Shown here: in pieces, positions 25,432 through 33,979 of the stretch
How the letters are laid out: each line of letters opens with the position of its first letter
How positions within the stretch are numbered: the stretch's first letter is position 1
DNA from: Microthrixaceae bacterium
Lineage (GTDB): Bacteria; Actinomycetota; Acidimicrobiia; Acidimicrobiales; DATDAH01
NCBI GenBank assembly: GCA_020637195.1
Contig: JACJWK010000014.1
Location: 30,631-94,630, forward strand
Direction of reading: 5' to 3'
DNA: 64,000 bases
Notes under the pieces: generated by a model
Databases searched by the model: none
What the model saw: the letters and a program-made list of their open reading frames with translations, nothing else
Told to the model about the DNA's origin: nothing
Program-made: the position numbers and the translations under genes

Positions 25432-26478
25432 TCAGTCGCCGGCGTGGGACGCGCACCAGGCCAGCAGGTCGTCGGCGGGCCAGGTGTTGACGATGTCGGC
25501 GGGGTCGATGCCGTGGGCGGCGGCCTTGTCGCAGCCGTAGTTCTGCCACTCCATCTGGCCGGGGCTGTGGGCGTCGGTGTCGATCGACACCTTGCAGCCC
25601 CACTCCAGCGCGAGGTCGAGGAGGTCGTCCGGGGGGTCCTGGCGCTCGGGGCGGCAGTTGATCTCGACCGCCTTGTCGAAGCGGGCGCACGCGGCGAAGA
25701 CGATCTCGGCGTCGAAGCTCGACGGCGGGCGGCCCCGCCCCCGCACCATCCGCCCGGTGCAGTGGCCGAGGATGTCGGTGTGCGGGCTGGCCATGGCCAG
25801 CACCATCCGTTGGGTCATGCCCTTGGCGTCCATGCGCAGCTTGGAGTGCACGCTGGCCACCACCAGATCGAGGCGCCCGAGCAGGTCCTCGTCCTGGTCG
25901 AGCGCCCCGTCCTCGAGGATGTCCACCTCGATGCCGGTGAGGATCCGGAACGGGGCCAGCGCCTCGTTGAGCTCGGCGATCTCGTCGAGCTGGGCGAGCA
26001 GGCGGTCCCGGTTGAGGCCGTGCGCCACCGTGAGGCGGGGCGAGTGGTCGGTCATGACGACGTACTCGTGGCCCAGCGCGATGGCGTTGCGGGCCATGGC
26101 CTCGATGGGGGCGCCGCCGTCGGACCAGTGCGAGTGCATGTGGCAGTCACCCCGCAGGGCGGCCCGGATGGCGCGGCCCTCGTCGAGCTCGAGGGGGATG
26201 ACCGTCGATTCCTCCAGGCGGCGCTGGTACTCCGGCACCTGCCCCCGAACGGCCTCGGCGATGGCGGTGCCCGTCGAGTCGCCGATCCCGTCCAGCTCGG
26301 TGAGGGTGTCCGTGTCGACCCGCCGGCGCACCTCGTCGTCGCCGAGCTCTCGGACGATGGCGGCGGCGTTCGAGAACGCCCGCGCCTTCTGCGACGGCTG
26401 GAGGCCCCGGTCGAGCAGGTAGACGATGCGGTCGAGCGCCTCGGCGGGCCCCAGCGGCTCGACGCCGGCGGCGGTCAT
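25432..26478 (-). CDS. PHP-domain metal-dependent phosphoesterase (PolX C-terminal type)
   Basis: A 348-residue protein. Residues 15-95 resemble the DNA polymerase beta/PolX N-terminal helical and helix-hairpin-helix part (ALDRIVYLLDRG, LTELDGIGDSTGTAIAEAV). The PHP domain follows (about 110-340) with the metal motifs DCHMHSHWSDGG, VMTDHSPR, GIEVDILEDG, VVASVHSKL, GHCTGRM and SIDTDAHSPGQM, the histidines and aspartates of a trinuclear site. In bacterial PolX this domain gives 3'-5' exonuclease or phosphoesterase activity; here no polymerase palm is present, so a stand-alone nuclease or phosphatase is likely. The ATG at 26478 begins the family N-terminus; long upstream extensions in frame are not coding. 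Confidence 0.87.
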   Translation of the reverse strand: MTAAGVEPLGPAEALDRIVYLLDRGLQPSQKARAFSNAAAIVRELGDDEVRRRVDTDTLTELDGIGDSTGTAIAEAVRGQVPEYQRRLEESTVIPLELDEGRAIRAALRGDCHMHSHWSDGGAPIEAMARNAIALGHEYVVMTDHSPRLTVAHGLNRDRLLAQLDEIAELNEALAPFRILTGIEVDILEDGALDQDEDLLGRLDLVVASVHSKLRMDAKGMTQRMVLAMASPHTDILGHCTGRMVRGRGRPPSSFDAEIVFAACARFDKAVEINCRPERQDPPDDLLDLALEWGCKVSIDTDAHSPGQMEWQNYGCDKAAAHGIDPADIVNTWPADDLLAWCASHAGD

Positions 26479-26551
26479 CGGTTCACCGCCGCGTCCCGTC
26501 GGCCGGTGGCCATCGGCGTGGTGGACCGGGCACGGGCCAGGGCCCTCGCCG

Positions 26552-26587
26552 GCCCGACGTCCTGCCCGACGTCCTGCCCGACGCCCT
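26552..26587. repeat. Three tandem 12-base repeats upstream of ychF
   Basis: Unit GCCCGACGTCCT occurs three times head to tail (third copy with one change) in the 291-base gap between the divergent PHP and ychF genes. The rest of the gap holds the ychF promoter box and nothing else supportable. Confidence 0.6.
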
Positions 26588-26757
26588 CGGGTGTCCGGCC
26601 CGGGGCGGCACGGAGCAGGTCGGCCCCGGCGTCCGTGGCACCGACGGGCGAGGACGTTCGCCCACCGGCAGCAGGTCGGCCCTGGACCGGCGATCCTGCG
26701 TGGTCGGGTCCGTGCAGTGGGCGGGACGGCATTGCGGGTGAGGCTACCCACGGCCGG

Positions 26758-26763
26758 TACGGT
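26758..26763 (+). promoter_or_regulatory. Leaderless -10 box of ychF
   Basis: TACGGT ends six bases before the ATG at 26770, with no Shine-Dalgarno between. Confidence 0.55.
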
Positions 26764-26769
26764 CCCGGA

Positions 26770-27846
26770 ATGGAGAAGTTCGGGTTCGTGGGCCTGCCCA
26801 ACGCCGGCAAGTCCTCGCTGTACAACGCGCTCGCCGGCGGCGGTGCCCTGGCCGCGCCGTACGCCTTCGCCACCACCGACCCCAACGTGGGCGTGGCGAA
26901 GGTGATCGACGAGCGCCTCGACCGCCTGGCCGACATGAGCGCGTCGAAGAACGTGGTGCCCGCCGCCGTCCAGTTCACCGACATCGGCGGCCTCGTCGAG
27001 GGCGCGAGCAAGGGCGAGGGACTCGGCAACCGGTTCCTCGGCGGCATCCGCGAGGTCGACGCCATCGTCTACGTGCTGCGGGCCTTCGAGGACGCCGACG
27101 TCCCGGGGCCCACCGACCCGCTCGAGCACCTCCGGGTGGTCGAGCTCGAGCTGACCCTGGCCGACCTCGAGACGGTCGAGGCCCAGATCGACCGCAAGCG
27201 CAAGCAGGCCAAGCTGGACAAGTCCCTCGCCGAGGAGGTGCGGGCCCTCGACGCGGTGCACGAGGCGCTCGCCGCCGGCACGCCGATCTACCGCAGCGAG
27301 GTCAAGGCGGCCGACCGGGAGGCCGTCAGGCCGTACTTCCTGCTCACCAACAAGCCGGTGCTGGCGGTGGTCAACGTCGACGAGGGCCAGCTCGAGCGGG
27401 TCGACGAGGTGGTCGCCCCGGTCGAGGAGGAGCTGGGCGCGCTGGCCCCGGTGTTCGGCGCCTGCGTGCAGCTCGAGGCCGAGGCGGCGCTGCTCGACCC
27501 GGGCGAGCGCACCGAGATGCTCGACGCCTTCGGCCTCGGCGAGGGCGCGCTGCCCCGGTTCGTCCGCGCCGCCTACCACGCCCTCGGGCTGCGCACGTTC
27601 TTCACGACCGGCGAGAAGGAGTCGCGGGCCTGGACGTTCCGGGCCGGGGCCAAGGCCCCCGAGTGCGCCGGCGTCATCCACACCGACTTCCAGCGGGGGT
27701 TCATCCGGGCCGAGGTGATCCACTGGGACGAGCTGCTCGACCTCGGGGGCTGGCACCAGGCCAAGGAGGCCGGGAAGCTCCGGGTCGAGGGCAAGGAGTA
27801 CGTCGTGGAGGACGGCGACGTGGTGGAGTTCCGCTTCAACGTGTGA
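26770..27846 (+). CDS. ychF: Ribosome-binding ATPase YchF
   Basis: A 358-residue Obg-family P-loop protein that prefers ATP and binds the 50S/70S ribosome; YchF links to redox and stress responses in other bacteria. Visible are the P-loop GLPNAGKSSLYNAL (residues 7-20), switch II FTDIGGLVEGASKGEGLGN, a coiled-coil insert (about 125-175), NVDEG as the altered G4 region, and the C-terminal TGS domain (TFFTTGEKESRAWT..., VIHTDFQRGFIRAEVI). Length is normal. A leaderless promoter box precedes it. The DUF192 gene follows after 48 bases. Confidence 0.97.
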   Translation: MEKFGFVGLPNAGKSSLYNALAGGGALAAPYAFATTDPNVGVAKVIDERLDRLADMSASKNVVPAAVQFTDIGGLVEGASKGEGLGNRFLGGIREVDAIVYVLRAFEDADVPGPTDPLEHLRVVELELTLADLETVEAQIDRKRKQAKLDKSLAEEVRALDAVHEALAAGTPIYRSEVKAADREAVRPYFLLTNKPVLAVVNVDEGQLERVDEVVAPVEEELGALAPVFGACVQLEAEAALLDPGERTEMLDAFGLGEGALPRFVRAAYHALGLRTFFTTGEKESRAWTFRAGAKAPECAGVIHTDFQRGFIRAEVIHWDELLDLGGWHQAKEAGKLRVEGKEYVVEDGDVVEFRFNV

Positions 27847-27894
27847 CCGGGCGCCGGGTGCGTGATCGCGCGCCGAGGCGGGCAAGATGCACCC

Positions 27895-28224
27895 GTGCCC
27901 TGGCTGCTGCTCGACGAGACGGTCCTGGCCAGCCTGGACGTGGCCGACACCGCCCGCCGGCGCACCCGGGGCCTGTTGGGGCGCGACGGCATCGACGGCG
28001 CCCTCCTCCTGACCCCGGCCCGGGCGGTGCACACGGTGGGCATGCGGTTCCCCGTCGACGTCGCCTACTGCGACCGCGACCTCGTCGTCGTGCGGACCTG
28101 CCGCATGGCGCCGAACCGCCTGGGTCGACCGTGCCTGAAGGCCCACTCGGTGCTCGAGGCCGAGGCCGGTGCCTTCGCGCAGTGGGGCGTCGCACCCGGG
28201 GTGCGCCTCGAGGTGCGGGCGTGA
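27895..28224 (+). CDS. DUF192 family protein
   Basis: A 109-residue single-domain protein. The DUF192 pattern is clear: ADTARRRTRGLLGRDGIDGA, LLLTPARAVHTVGMRFPVDV, AYCDRDLVVVRTCRM and VLEAEAGAFAQWGVAPGVRL. The family is a compact beta-barrel that is found secreted in some bacteria and cytoplasmic in others; here no signal peptide is present. Function is unknown. The GTG at 27895 was chosen over an ATG at 27862 because CAAGAT sits six bases before it, matching the leaderless pattern of this genome. It converges on a small membrane-protein gene. Confidence 0.8.
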   Translation: MPWLLLDETVLASLDVADTARRRTRGLLGRDGIDGALLLTPARAVHTVGMRFPVDVAYCDRDLVVVRTCRMAPNRLGRPCLKAHSVLEAEAGAFAQWGVAPGVRLEVRA

Positions 28225-28235
28225 CCGGGGGGCCG

Positions 28236-28517
28236 TCAGGTCGGGGGCAGTGGCGGGTGCTCCCGCGTCACGGGGCGCCCCCGCCGTCGCCGCCGTACCC
28301 CCGCCACCAGGCCGGCGGCCGCCACGGCGGTCCACGTGGCGTTCAACAGCACGAAGCCCCACTGGGCGTTCACGAGCGCACTGGCGGCGAGGATGCCGGC
28401 GCCCACGAGGTTGGTCACCAGGTAGCGGGTGCTCTCGGTCGACCAGCGCCCCGCCTGCGCCGCGGCGAACGCGGCCAGCACGAGCAGCGCTCCGACGACC
28501 TGGACGGTGGTGGCCAT
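28236..28517 (-). CDS. Small membrane protein, CBU_0592-like
   Basis: A 93-residue protein with three hydrophobic helices: TVQVVGALLVLAAFAAAQAG, LVTNLVGAGILAASALVNAQ and WGFVLLNATWTAVAAAGLVA, followed by a basic tail. The spacing and the Q-G-R-W, N-x-V-G-A, W-G-F-V-L-L-N pattern fit the small CBU_0592-like membrane family of unknown role. The ATG at 28517 is shared in part with the divergent rsmI start: the two start codons overlap by two bases inside CCATGG, which is unusual. Longer in-frame upstream sequence runs antisense through rsmI and was rejected. Confidence 0.7.
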   Translation of the reverse strand: MATTVQVVGALLVLAAFAAAQAGRWSTESTRYLVTNLVGAGILAASALVNAQWGFVLLNATWTAVAAAGLVAGVRRRRRGRPVTREHPPLPPT

Positions 28518-29376
28518 GGCGGGCGCTGACGCTACTGCGCGCACCGGCGGCGCTCTCGTCCTGGTGGCGACGCCCATCGGCAACCTGGGCGACCTCTCGC
28601 CGCGCGCGGTCGACGCGCTCGCCGCCGCCGACGTCGTGGCGTGCGAGGACACCCGCCGCACCGGGAGGCTCCTCGAGCACGCCGGCGTGCGGGCGCCCCG
28701 CCTGCTCGTCGTGAACGATCACACCGAGCCGGGCCAGGTGCGGGCCGTGCTCGAGCTGCTCGACGCCGGCCGCCGGGTGGCCGTGGTCACCGACGCCGGC
28801 ACCCCGGGGATCTCCGACCCCGGCGAGCGTCTGGTGGCGGCGGCGGCCAACGCCGGCCACGTGGTCGAGGTGGTGCCGGGCCCGTCCGCGGCGATCGCCG
28901 CGCTGGTGGCCAGCGGCCTGCCCACGGGCCGCTTCTGCTTCGAGGGCTTCCTGCCCCGGAAGGGGTCGGGCCGCCGCGAGCGCCTCGACGCCCTCGCCGT
29001 CGAGCCCCGCACGATGGTCCTCTACGAGGCGCCCCATCGCCTGGCCCGCACGCTGGCCGACCTGGCCGCCGCCCTGGGGCCGTCCCGACGGGTGGCGGTG
29101 GCGCGCGAGCTCACCAAGCTCCACGAGGAGCTCTGGCGCGGCCCCCTCGACGGGGCGGTGGCGTGGGCCGAGGCCGCGGCCCCCCGGGGCGAGCTCGTGC
29201 TCGTCGTCGCCGGCGCGCCGGCGCCCGACCCGGCCGACGACGACGCGGTGGTCGCGGCGCTCGAGGCCGCGCTGGCGGCCGGCGCATCGAAGCGGGACGC
29301 GGCGGCGAGCGTGGCGTCGGCCCTGGGCGTGCCCAAGCGCCGCGCCTACGCGCTGGCGGTGGAGCTGCCGTCGTGA
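28516..29376 (+). CDS. rsmI: 16S rRNA (cytidine(1402)-2'-O)-methyltransferase
   Basis: A 286-residue tetrapyrrole-methylase-fold enzyme that 2'-O-methylates C1402 in the ribosomal decoding centre, using SAM. Family signatures are LVLVATPIGNLGDLSPRAV, ACEDTRRTGRLLEH, VTDAGTPGISDPGERLV, VVPGPSAAIAALVASGL and the FLPRKG loop, with ALAAGASKRDAAASVASALG at the C-terminal end. Length is normal. Its TGA overlaps a downstream GTG as GTGA. In mycobacteria the orthologue (Rv1003) is also near metG-tatD-rpfB, which fits the local order here. Confidence 0.95.
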   Translation: MAGADATARTGGALVLVATPIGNLGDLSPRAVDALAAADVVACEDTRRTGRLLEHAGVRAPRLLVVNDHTEPGQVRAVLELLDAGRRVAVVTDAGTPGISDPGERLVAAAANAGHVVEVVPGPSAAIAALVASGLPTGRFCFEGFLPRKGSGRRERLDALAVEPRTMVLYEAPHRLARTLADLAAALGPSRRVAVARELTKLHEELWRGPLDGAVAWAEAAAPRGELVLVVAGAPAPDPADDDAVVAALEAALAAGASKRDAAASVASALGVPKRRAYALAVELPS

Positions 29377-29621
29377 GCACGCCCGAGCGGACGTCCCCCC
29401 GTGTCGCCGATGAGCGCACCCGACGCCGCCCCGTGCCGGCGCGGCGATGGTCGAGCGATGACCCGGAGCGCGCGACGGGCGAGGCCGGCGGCCTGCCTCC
29501 GGCCCTGCGGGGACGCGGCGGGTGCGCCACGAGCGCCCGGTGGGAGGAGCCCGCCGGCGCCGACCGGGCCGACGACGCCCGGGCGGTCCGGCGAGGGACG
29601 AGCCAGGGGTGGACGCGGTGA
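29373..29621 (+). CDS. Hypothetical 82-residue basic protein
   Basis: Starts with GTG overlapping the rsmI stop (GTGA) and ends with TGA overlapping the next GTG (GTGA again). That double coupling is the only support. The protein is Arg/Ala/Gly rich (TSPRVADERTRRRPVPARRW at its start), with no recognisable domain and low complexity. It could be a real linker gene in the rsmI operon, or non-coding sequence that happens to stay open in 74% GC DNA. Confidence 0.3.
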   Translation: MSTPERTSPRVADERTRRRPVPARRWSSDDPERATGEAGGLPPALRGRGGCATSARWEEPAGADRADDARAVRRGTSQGWTR

Positions 29622-29965
29622 GCCCGTGGTGGGCGACGCCGCCCGACCCGGCGCCGGCGCTGGAGGACGTCTACGACGCCCGCACGCTGGCGGCGCTCGA
29701 CGCCGGCGTCGAGCCGGCACCGGAGGCGGACGACCCGTGCGAGGCGCCCGGGGCGGCCCGCGGCTGGCGGGCGTCGCTGGCGGGCGGGGCCGTCCTCGCC
29801 GACATCGCCCTCGGGCTGCGGGAGGTGCTCGACCCCGACCCGGGCGACGAGGGCGTCCTCGAGGTGCGCCCCGACCCCGGGCTCGAGCCGGTCGACGGCA
29901 TCACGATCTTCTTCGTGCCCGACGACCCGCGGGCGACGGTGGCGGTCGTCCGCCGCCCGGCCTGA
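29618..29965 (+). CDS. Hypothetical protein downstream of rsmI
   Basis: A 115-residue acidic protein. The first half is variable (VSPWWATPPDPAPALEDVYD...). The second half looks structured: GWRASLAGGAVLADIALGLR, EVLDPDPGDEGVLEVRPDPG and GITIFFVPDDPRATVAVVRR. It has no signal peptide or membrane helix. The family is not recognised. The GTG is coupled to the preceding stop, so it belongs with rsmI in one transcript. Strand bias and codon pattern favour it over overlapping frames. Confidence 0.5.
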   Translation: MSPWWATPPDPAPALEDVYDARTLAALDAGVEPAPEADDPCEAPGAARGWRASLAGGAVLADIALGLREVLDPDPGDEGVLEVRPDPGLEPVDGITIFFVPDDPRATVAVVRRPA

Positions 29966-29984
29966 CCCGCACGCCACTTCGCTA

Positions 29985-29996
29985 GACAGCGCTGTC
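29985..29996. promoter_or_regulatory. 12-base palindrome before the delta-60-repeat gene
   Basis: GACAGCGCTGTC is a perfect palindrome between the rsmI operon and the secreted-protein gene at 30073. The surrounding bases are AT-richer than average (CTAGACAG, GATTGTCC). It may be an operator for the downstream gene or part of a terminator. Confidence 0.3.
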
Positions 29997-30072
29997 GATT
30001 GTCCGGGGCGCCGACCGGTGCCACCATGCCCGCCGTCTCGCGGCGTCCCGCCGCCCGGCCCAGGAGGGGCGC

Positions 30073-31521
30073 ATGCAGGCTCGTACGACGGCTCGCGTCG
30101 GTGTCGCGGCGGCGGTGTGCGCCGCGCTCGTGGCGCTCGGGGCCCCGGCCCCCGTCACGGCGGCGCCCGCCGCCCCGGTGGTCGGCTCGGGGTCGGACGG
30201 GCCGGGCTTCGTCGACGGCGTCGACGGCCCGCGCGGCGCCCCCGCCGGTGGCACGTGGGTGCCCTGGTCGCCTGCGCCGGGTGCACCGGTCGCCGACGCG
30301 GGCGTCCCCGAGCCCGAGGTGGGCGCACCCGAGGGCGGCACGGCCGGCCTCCTCGACCTCTCGTTCTCGGGCGACGGGCGCCACTCGCCGAACTTCGTCA
30401 GCGGTCCCGAGGATGCCGCCTCGGTGGCGGTCCAGCCCGACGGCAAGATCGTCGTGGGTGGTGGTGCCGGGGCCTTCAACAGCCGCCTCCAGGTCGCCCG
30501 GTTCCATCCCGACGGGCGACGGGACAAGTCGTTCGGTGGCGGCGACGGGGTGGTCCGCACCAACATCTCGCCGGGCCCCGACTGGATCGAGGACATCGCC
30601 CTCCAGCCCAACGGCAAGATCGTGGCCGTCGGCTCCGCGTGGGGGTTCAGCGTCCTCGTCCGCTACAACGCCAACGGCACGCTGGACACCGGTTTCGCCA
30701 ACGGCGGCGTGCAGCTCCTGGCGGTGGGACGCGGCTTCAACGTCGCCACCGCGGTCGTGGTCGACGGCGCCGGGCGCATCGCCTTCGCCGGACGCGGGGG
30801 CGGGGGCGGCGGGCGGTTCGTGGTGGCCCGCGTCGGCGCCAACGGCAACCCCGACACGTCGTTCAGCGGTGACGGCATCGCGATCGCCGACTTCACGGCG
30901 GGTGACGACTTCGCCTGGGACCTGGCCCTCCAGGCCGACGGCAAGCTCGTGGCCGCGGGCGTCGCCGGTGGGACGCCGGCCGCCATGGCGGTCCTGCGCC
31001 TGACCACCAACGGGAGCAACGATCCGACCTTCGACGGCGACGGCCGCGCCAGCGCCGGCCTGTCGGGTGAGGACGCGGCGACGTCGGTCGCGATCCAGCC
31101 CGACGGCGCCGTCGTCGTCGGCGGGTTCAACTCGCTGAACGGCGGGCAGATGCTGATCGGTCGGATGCTCCCGAGCGGCGCGATGGACCCGGCCTTCAGC
31201 GGCGACGGCCTCGTCCCGGTCAACTTCGGCGGGACCGCGGACTACGCCTGGCGGGTCGCGGTGCAGGCCGACGGCGCGATCGTCGCCGTCGGGCGCGCCG
31301 GCGGCGCCGGCGGCCGCTTCGCCGTCGCGCGAGTGACGTCGGCCGGGATCCTGGACGGGAGCTTCAGCGGCGACGGCAAGGTGGGCACCAACTTCACCGC
31401 CGGCAACGACGAGGCCCACTCGGTGGCCATCGACGGCGCCGGCAACCTCGTCGTCTCCGGCGTCGCCAACGGCGGCACGAGCGCCGCCCGCATCGCGATC
31501 GCCCGCTACCTGGCCACCTGA
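30073..31521 (+). CDS. Secreted protein with delta-60 (DUF5122) propeller-like repeats
   Basis: A 482-residue exported protein. Signal peptide at residues 1-31 (VGVAAAVCAALVALGAP...). A Pro/Gly-rich linker leads to about seven delta-60 repeats of roughly 57 residues. Each has a (S/T/A/G)F-(S/D/A)-G-D-G turn and a SVAVQPDGKIVVGG-type strand, for example LDLSFSGDGRHSPNF and SVAIQPDGAVVVGGF. Such repeats probably close into a beta-propeller and occur in surface or adhesive proteins. An AGGAGG ribosome-binding site five bases before the ATG fixes the start. The 3' side ends in a strong hairpin. Confidence 0.85.
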   Translation: MQARTTARVGVAAAVCAALVALGAPAPVTAAPAAPVVGSGSDGPGFVDGVDGPRGAPAGGTWVPWSPAPGAPVADAGVPEPEVGAPEGGTAGLLDLSFSGDGRHSPNFVSGPEDAASVAVQPDGKIVVGGGAGAFNSRLQVARFHPDGRRDKSFGGGDGVVRTNISPGPDWIEDIALQPNGKIVAVGSAWGFSVLVRYNANGTLDTGFANGGVQLLAVGRGFNVATAVVVDGAGRIAFAGRGGGGGGRFVVARVGANGNPDTSFSGDGIAIADFTAGDDFAWDLALQADGKLVAAGVAGGTPAAMAVLRLTTNGSNDPTFDGDGRASAGLSGEDAATSVAIQPDGAVVVGGFNSLNGGQMLIGRMLPSGAMDPAFSGDGLVPVNFGGTADYAWRVAVQADGAIVAVGRAGGAGGRFAVARVTSAGILDGSFSGDGKVGTNFTAGNDEAHSVAIDGAGNLVVSGVANGGTSAARIAIARYLAT

Positions 31522-31526
31522 TCGCG

Positions 31527-31559
31527 CCGCTCCCGCCGGCCTGGTGCCGGCGGGAGCGG
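31527..31559. terminator. Strong hairpin between convergent genes
   Basis: Perfect 14-base-pair stem (31527-31540 and 31546-31559; core GCTCCCGCCGGC) with a five-base loop CTGGT, six bases after the stop of the delta-60 gene and 28 bases from the stop of the desaturase gene. Probably terminates both. Confidence 0.75.
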
Positions 31560-31586
31560 GCGGGTCGTCCGGCGGGCGACCGGTCG

Positions 31587-32705
31587 TCAGCGCTCGGCCA
31601 GGCGGCGGAACGGGTAGGCGTTCTGGCGGAGCCACGAGCCGGCGAGCGCCAGCGGGTTGGCCCGCTGCTCGAGCGGGAACGACCGGTCGTGGATCCCGGT
31701 GGTGGGGTACTCGTCGTCGTCGTGGTAGCGGGTGCCGAACAGGTAGTCCCAGAAGGCGAAGATCACGCCGAAGTTGGTGTCGATGTGCTCGGCCGCCGCC
31801 GAGTGGTGCACGCGGTGGGCCTGGGGCGAGATGACGAGGAAGCGGGCCGGGCCGAGGTTGGTGCGGATGTTGGCGTGGATGAAGGCGCCGACGTAGACGC
31901 CGAGGAAGGCCAGCGCCGACGCGGCGGGGGCGTCGAGCCCGAGCGCCCGGGCGGGGACGAACACGAGGGTGGCGGTGATCATCGTCTCGATCACGTGCTG
32001 GCGGCTGTCCGACAGGATGTTCATCTCCTCCTGGCTGTGGTGGACGGCGTGGAAGTACCAGAGGGGCCGCACCTTGTGGTGCAGGTAGTGGCTGAGCCAC
32101 CCCATGAGGTCGGCCACGACGAGGGCGAGGAGGGGGAGGCCCCATCGCCCCAGCTCGTCTCGGAGGTCGAGGCTCCAGCCGCCGAGGGCGCCGACCCAGG
32201 CCACGTCGAGGACCGCGAGCCAGGCGGCCACCACGGTCACCGAGAGCAGGGTCGAGGTGAGGAACCACACCAGGTCCTGGCCGAGGCCCACCGAGACCGT
32301 GGGAAGCTCCCGGCGCGCGGGGAAGCGCCACTGCAGGACGCACAACACGGCGAGGAAGGCCCAGTACCAGGGGTTCAGCACCACCTCCTTCCAGCCCGCC
32401 CAGACATCGCCGCCGAGGGAGGCGGCGAGTCGCTGGGCCGAGGCGCCCAGGCCGTCGAAGAGGGACAGGGCCCGGTCGCCGAGGTCGGCGAGGGTGAGGC
32501 CCCGCGAACCGGCGATCCAGCCGAGCTCGGCCATGACCCCGACGACCGACACGAACAGCACGGTCGCCGCGACCACCGGGACCGTGCCCGACGGCGGCGG
32601 CGCGGGACGTCGGGCGGGGGTCGCGGTCGGCGCGGGGGCCGGGGTGCGGACGGCCTGTCCGGGCGGGGGTCCCGGGGCGCGCGGGATCGGGGGAGCGGCC
32701 GGCAT
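31587..32705 (-). CDS. Sterol desaturase / fatty acid hydroxylase superfamily membrane enzyme
   Basis: A 372-residue di-iron membrane enzyme. A Pro/Ala-rich cytoplasmic leader (1-40) is followed by five or so membrane helices. The histidine boxes are all present: SHYLHHK, FHAVHHS and HRVHHS, with HANIRTN between. Family members insert hydroxyl groups or double bonds into lipids, or cleave ether lipids; the exact lipid is not predictable. A perfect AAGGAGG ribosome-binding site six bases before the ATG sets the start. It is divergent from rmuC. Confidence 0.9.
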   Translation of the reverse strand: MPAAPPIPRAPGPPPGQAVRTPAPAPTATPARRPAPPPSGTVPVVAATVLFVSVVGVMAELGWIAGSRGLTLADLGDRALSLFDGLGASAQRLAASLGGDVWAGWKEVVLNPWYWAFLAVLCVLQWRFPARRELPTVSVGLGQDLVWFLTSTLLSVTVVAAWLAVLDVAWVGALGGWSLDLRDELGRWGLPLLALVVADLMGWLSHYLHHKVRPLWYFHAVHHSQEEMNILSDSRQHVIETMITATLVFVPARALGLDAPAASALAFLGVYVGAFIHANIRTNLGPARFLVISPQAHRVHHSAAAEHIDTNFGVIFAFWDYLFGTRYHDDDEYPTTGIHDRSFPLEQRANPLALAGSWLRQNAYPFRRLAER

Positions 32706-32824
32706 CGAAGCCTCCTTGGGCTTGGGGGGGTGACCGGTGCAGCGCCGACGCCGCCGCCGGGGATACGGGGCGCTCCCCGCGGGGGTCCCCGTTCGCTGTC
32801 ACACCCCCTGTGCACACTCGGGGC

Positions 32825-33970
32825 ATGGACCTGCTCGCCGCCCTGCTCCTCGTGGTCGTCACCGCCGCCGTGGTCGGTGGCGTCGTTCGCGTCGTCGTGG
32901 CCCGCCAGGGCGAGGCGTCGCGCGACGCCACGGTCCGGGCCGCGGTCGACACCGTCTACGCCCTGGCCGGCGACAAGCTCGGCGACCAGCTGGCGGCGGG
33001 GTCGCGCGAGCTCGATCACACCGGCCGCGTCATCAGCGAGCAGGTGGCGGGCATGGCCGGCGAGCTCTCCCAGGTGCGCGACCTGGTGGCCGCGCTCCAG
33101 CGCGAGCGGGCCGACCAGCAGGGCCGGCTCGAGGCTCAGCTCGAGGAGGCGGCCCGCCGCAGCGCCGACCTGGCCGACGTCACCGGCTCGCTGCGCCAGG
33201 CCCTGGCCAGCCCCCAGGCCCGCGGGCAGTGGGGCGAGCGCATGGCCGACGACGTCCTCGCCCGGGCCGGCTTCGTCGAGGGGGTCAACTTCCGCAAGCG
33301 GCGGGCCACCGACGCGGGCACCATCCCGGACTTCACCTTCCTGTTGCCCGACGGCGACCAACTGCACATGGACGTGAAGTTCCCCGCCTCCGCGTACCTG
33401 CGCTACCTCGAGGCCGAGGCCGACACCGACCGCGAGCAGCACCGGCGCCAGTTCGTGCGCGACGTGCGTGACCGGGTCAACGAGCTGACCGGTCGCGACT
33501 ACGCCGACCCCCGCACCACCCCGGGCTACCTGCTGCTGTTCATCCCCAACGAGGCCGTGTACTCGTTCCTGCACGAGCAGGACCCCGACGTGCTCGACCA
33601 CGCCCTCGACCGGCGGGTCGTCCTGTGCTCGCCGTCCACCCTGTTCGCGGTGCTCGCCGTCGTGCGCCAGGCCATCGACCACTTCCGGCTCGAGCGGGCC
33701 TCCGACGAGATCCTCGAGTGCCTGGGTGGCTTCACGCGGCAGTGGGAGAAGTTCTCCGACCAGCTCGACAAGGTGGGCCGTCAGCTCGACCAGAGCCAGC
33801 GCTCGTTCGCCGACCTGGCCGGCACCCGCCGCAACCAGCTCCAGCGGGCGGTCGACGCGGTGGTCGACCTGCGCGAGCGCAAGGGCCTCGACGAGCTCGG
33901 CGGTGGGACCGGAGGTGGTGCCGGTCCCGCCGCCGGCGTCCCGCACCTCCACGAGGTGCGTGGCGCCTGA
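32825..33970 (+). CDS. rmuC: DNA recombination protein RmuC family
   Basis: A 381-residue protein. The N-terminus is one membrane helix (LLAALLLVVVTAAVVGGVVR), then a coiled coil (about 55-125). The RmuC nuclease-like core follows with GQWGERMADDVLARAGF, DFTFLLPDGDQLHMDVKFP, GYLLLFIPNEAVYSFL and VVLCSPSTLFAVLAVVRQA. D and D-x-K in the core are PD-(D/E)XK-type residues. RmuC limits inversion at inverted repeats in E. coli. The ATG at 32825 follows CACACT by six bases, matching the leaderless pattern; an ATG five codons upstream has no such support. Confidence 0.93.
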   Translation: MDLLAALLLVVVTAAVVGGVVRVVVARQGEASRDATVRAAVDTVYALAGDKLGDQLAAGSRELDHTGRVISEQVAGMAGELSQVRDLVAALQRERADQQGRLEAQLEEAARRSADLADVTGSLRQALASPQARGQWGERMADDVLARAGFVEGVNFRKRRATDAGTIPDFTFLLPDGDQLHMDVKFPASAYLRYLEAEADTDREQHRRQFVRDVRDRVNELTGRDYADPRTTPGYLLLFIPNEAVYSFLHEQDPDVLDHALDRRVVLCSPSTLFAVLAVVRQAIDHFRLERASDEILECLGGFTRQWEKFSDQLDKVGRQLDQSQRSFADLAGTRRNQLQRAVDAVVDLRERKGLDELGGGTGGGAGPAAGVPHLHEVRGA

Positions 33971-33979
33971 TCGCCGGCG

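Noticed and set aside
25432..29124. A 1230-residue minus-strand protein
   Set aside because: Only the last 348 codons match a family (PHP). The rest is antisense to ychF, DUF192 and rsmI and stays open because of high GC.
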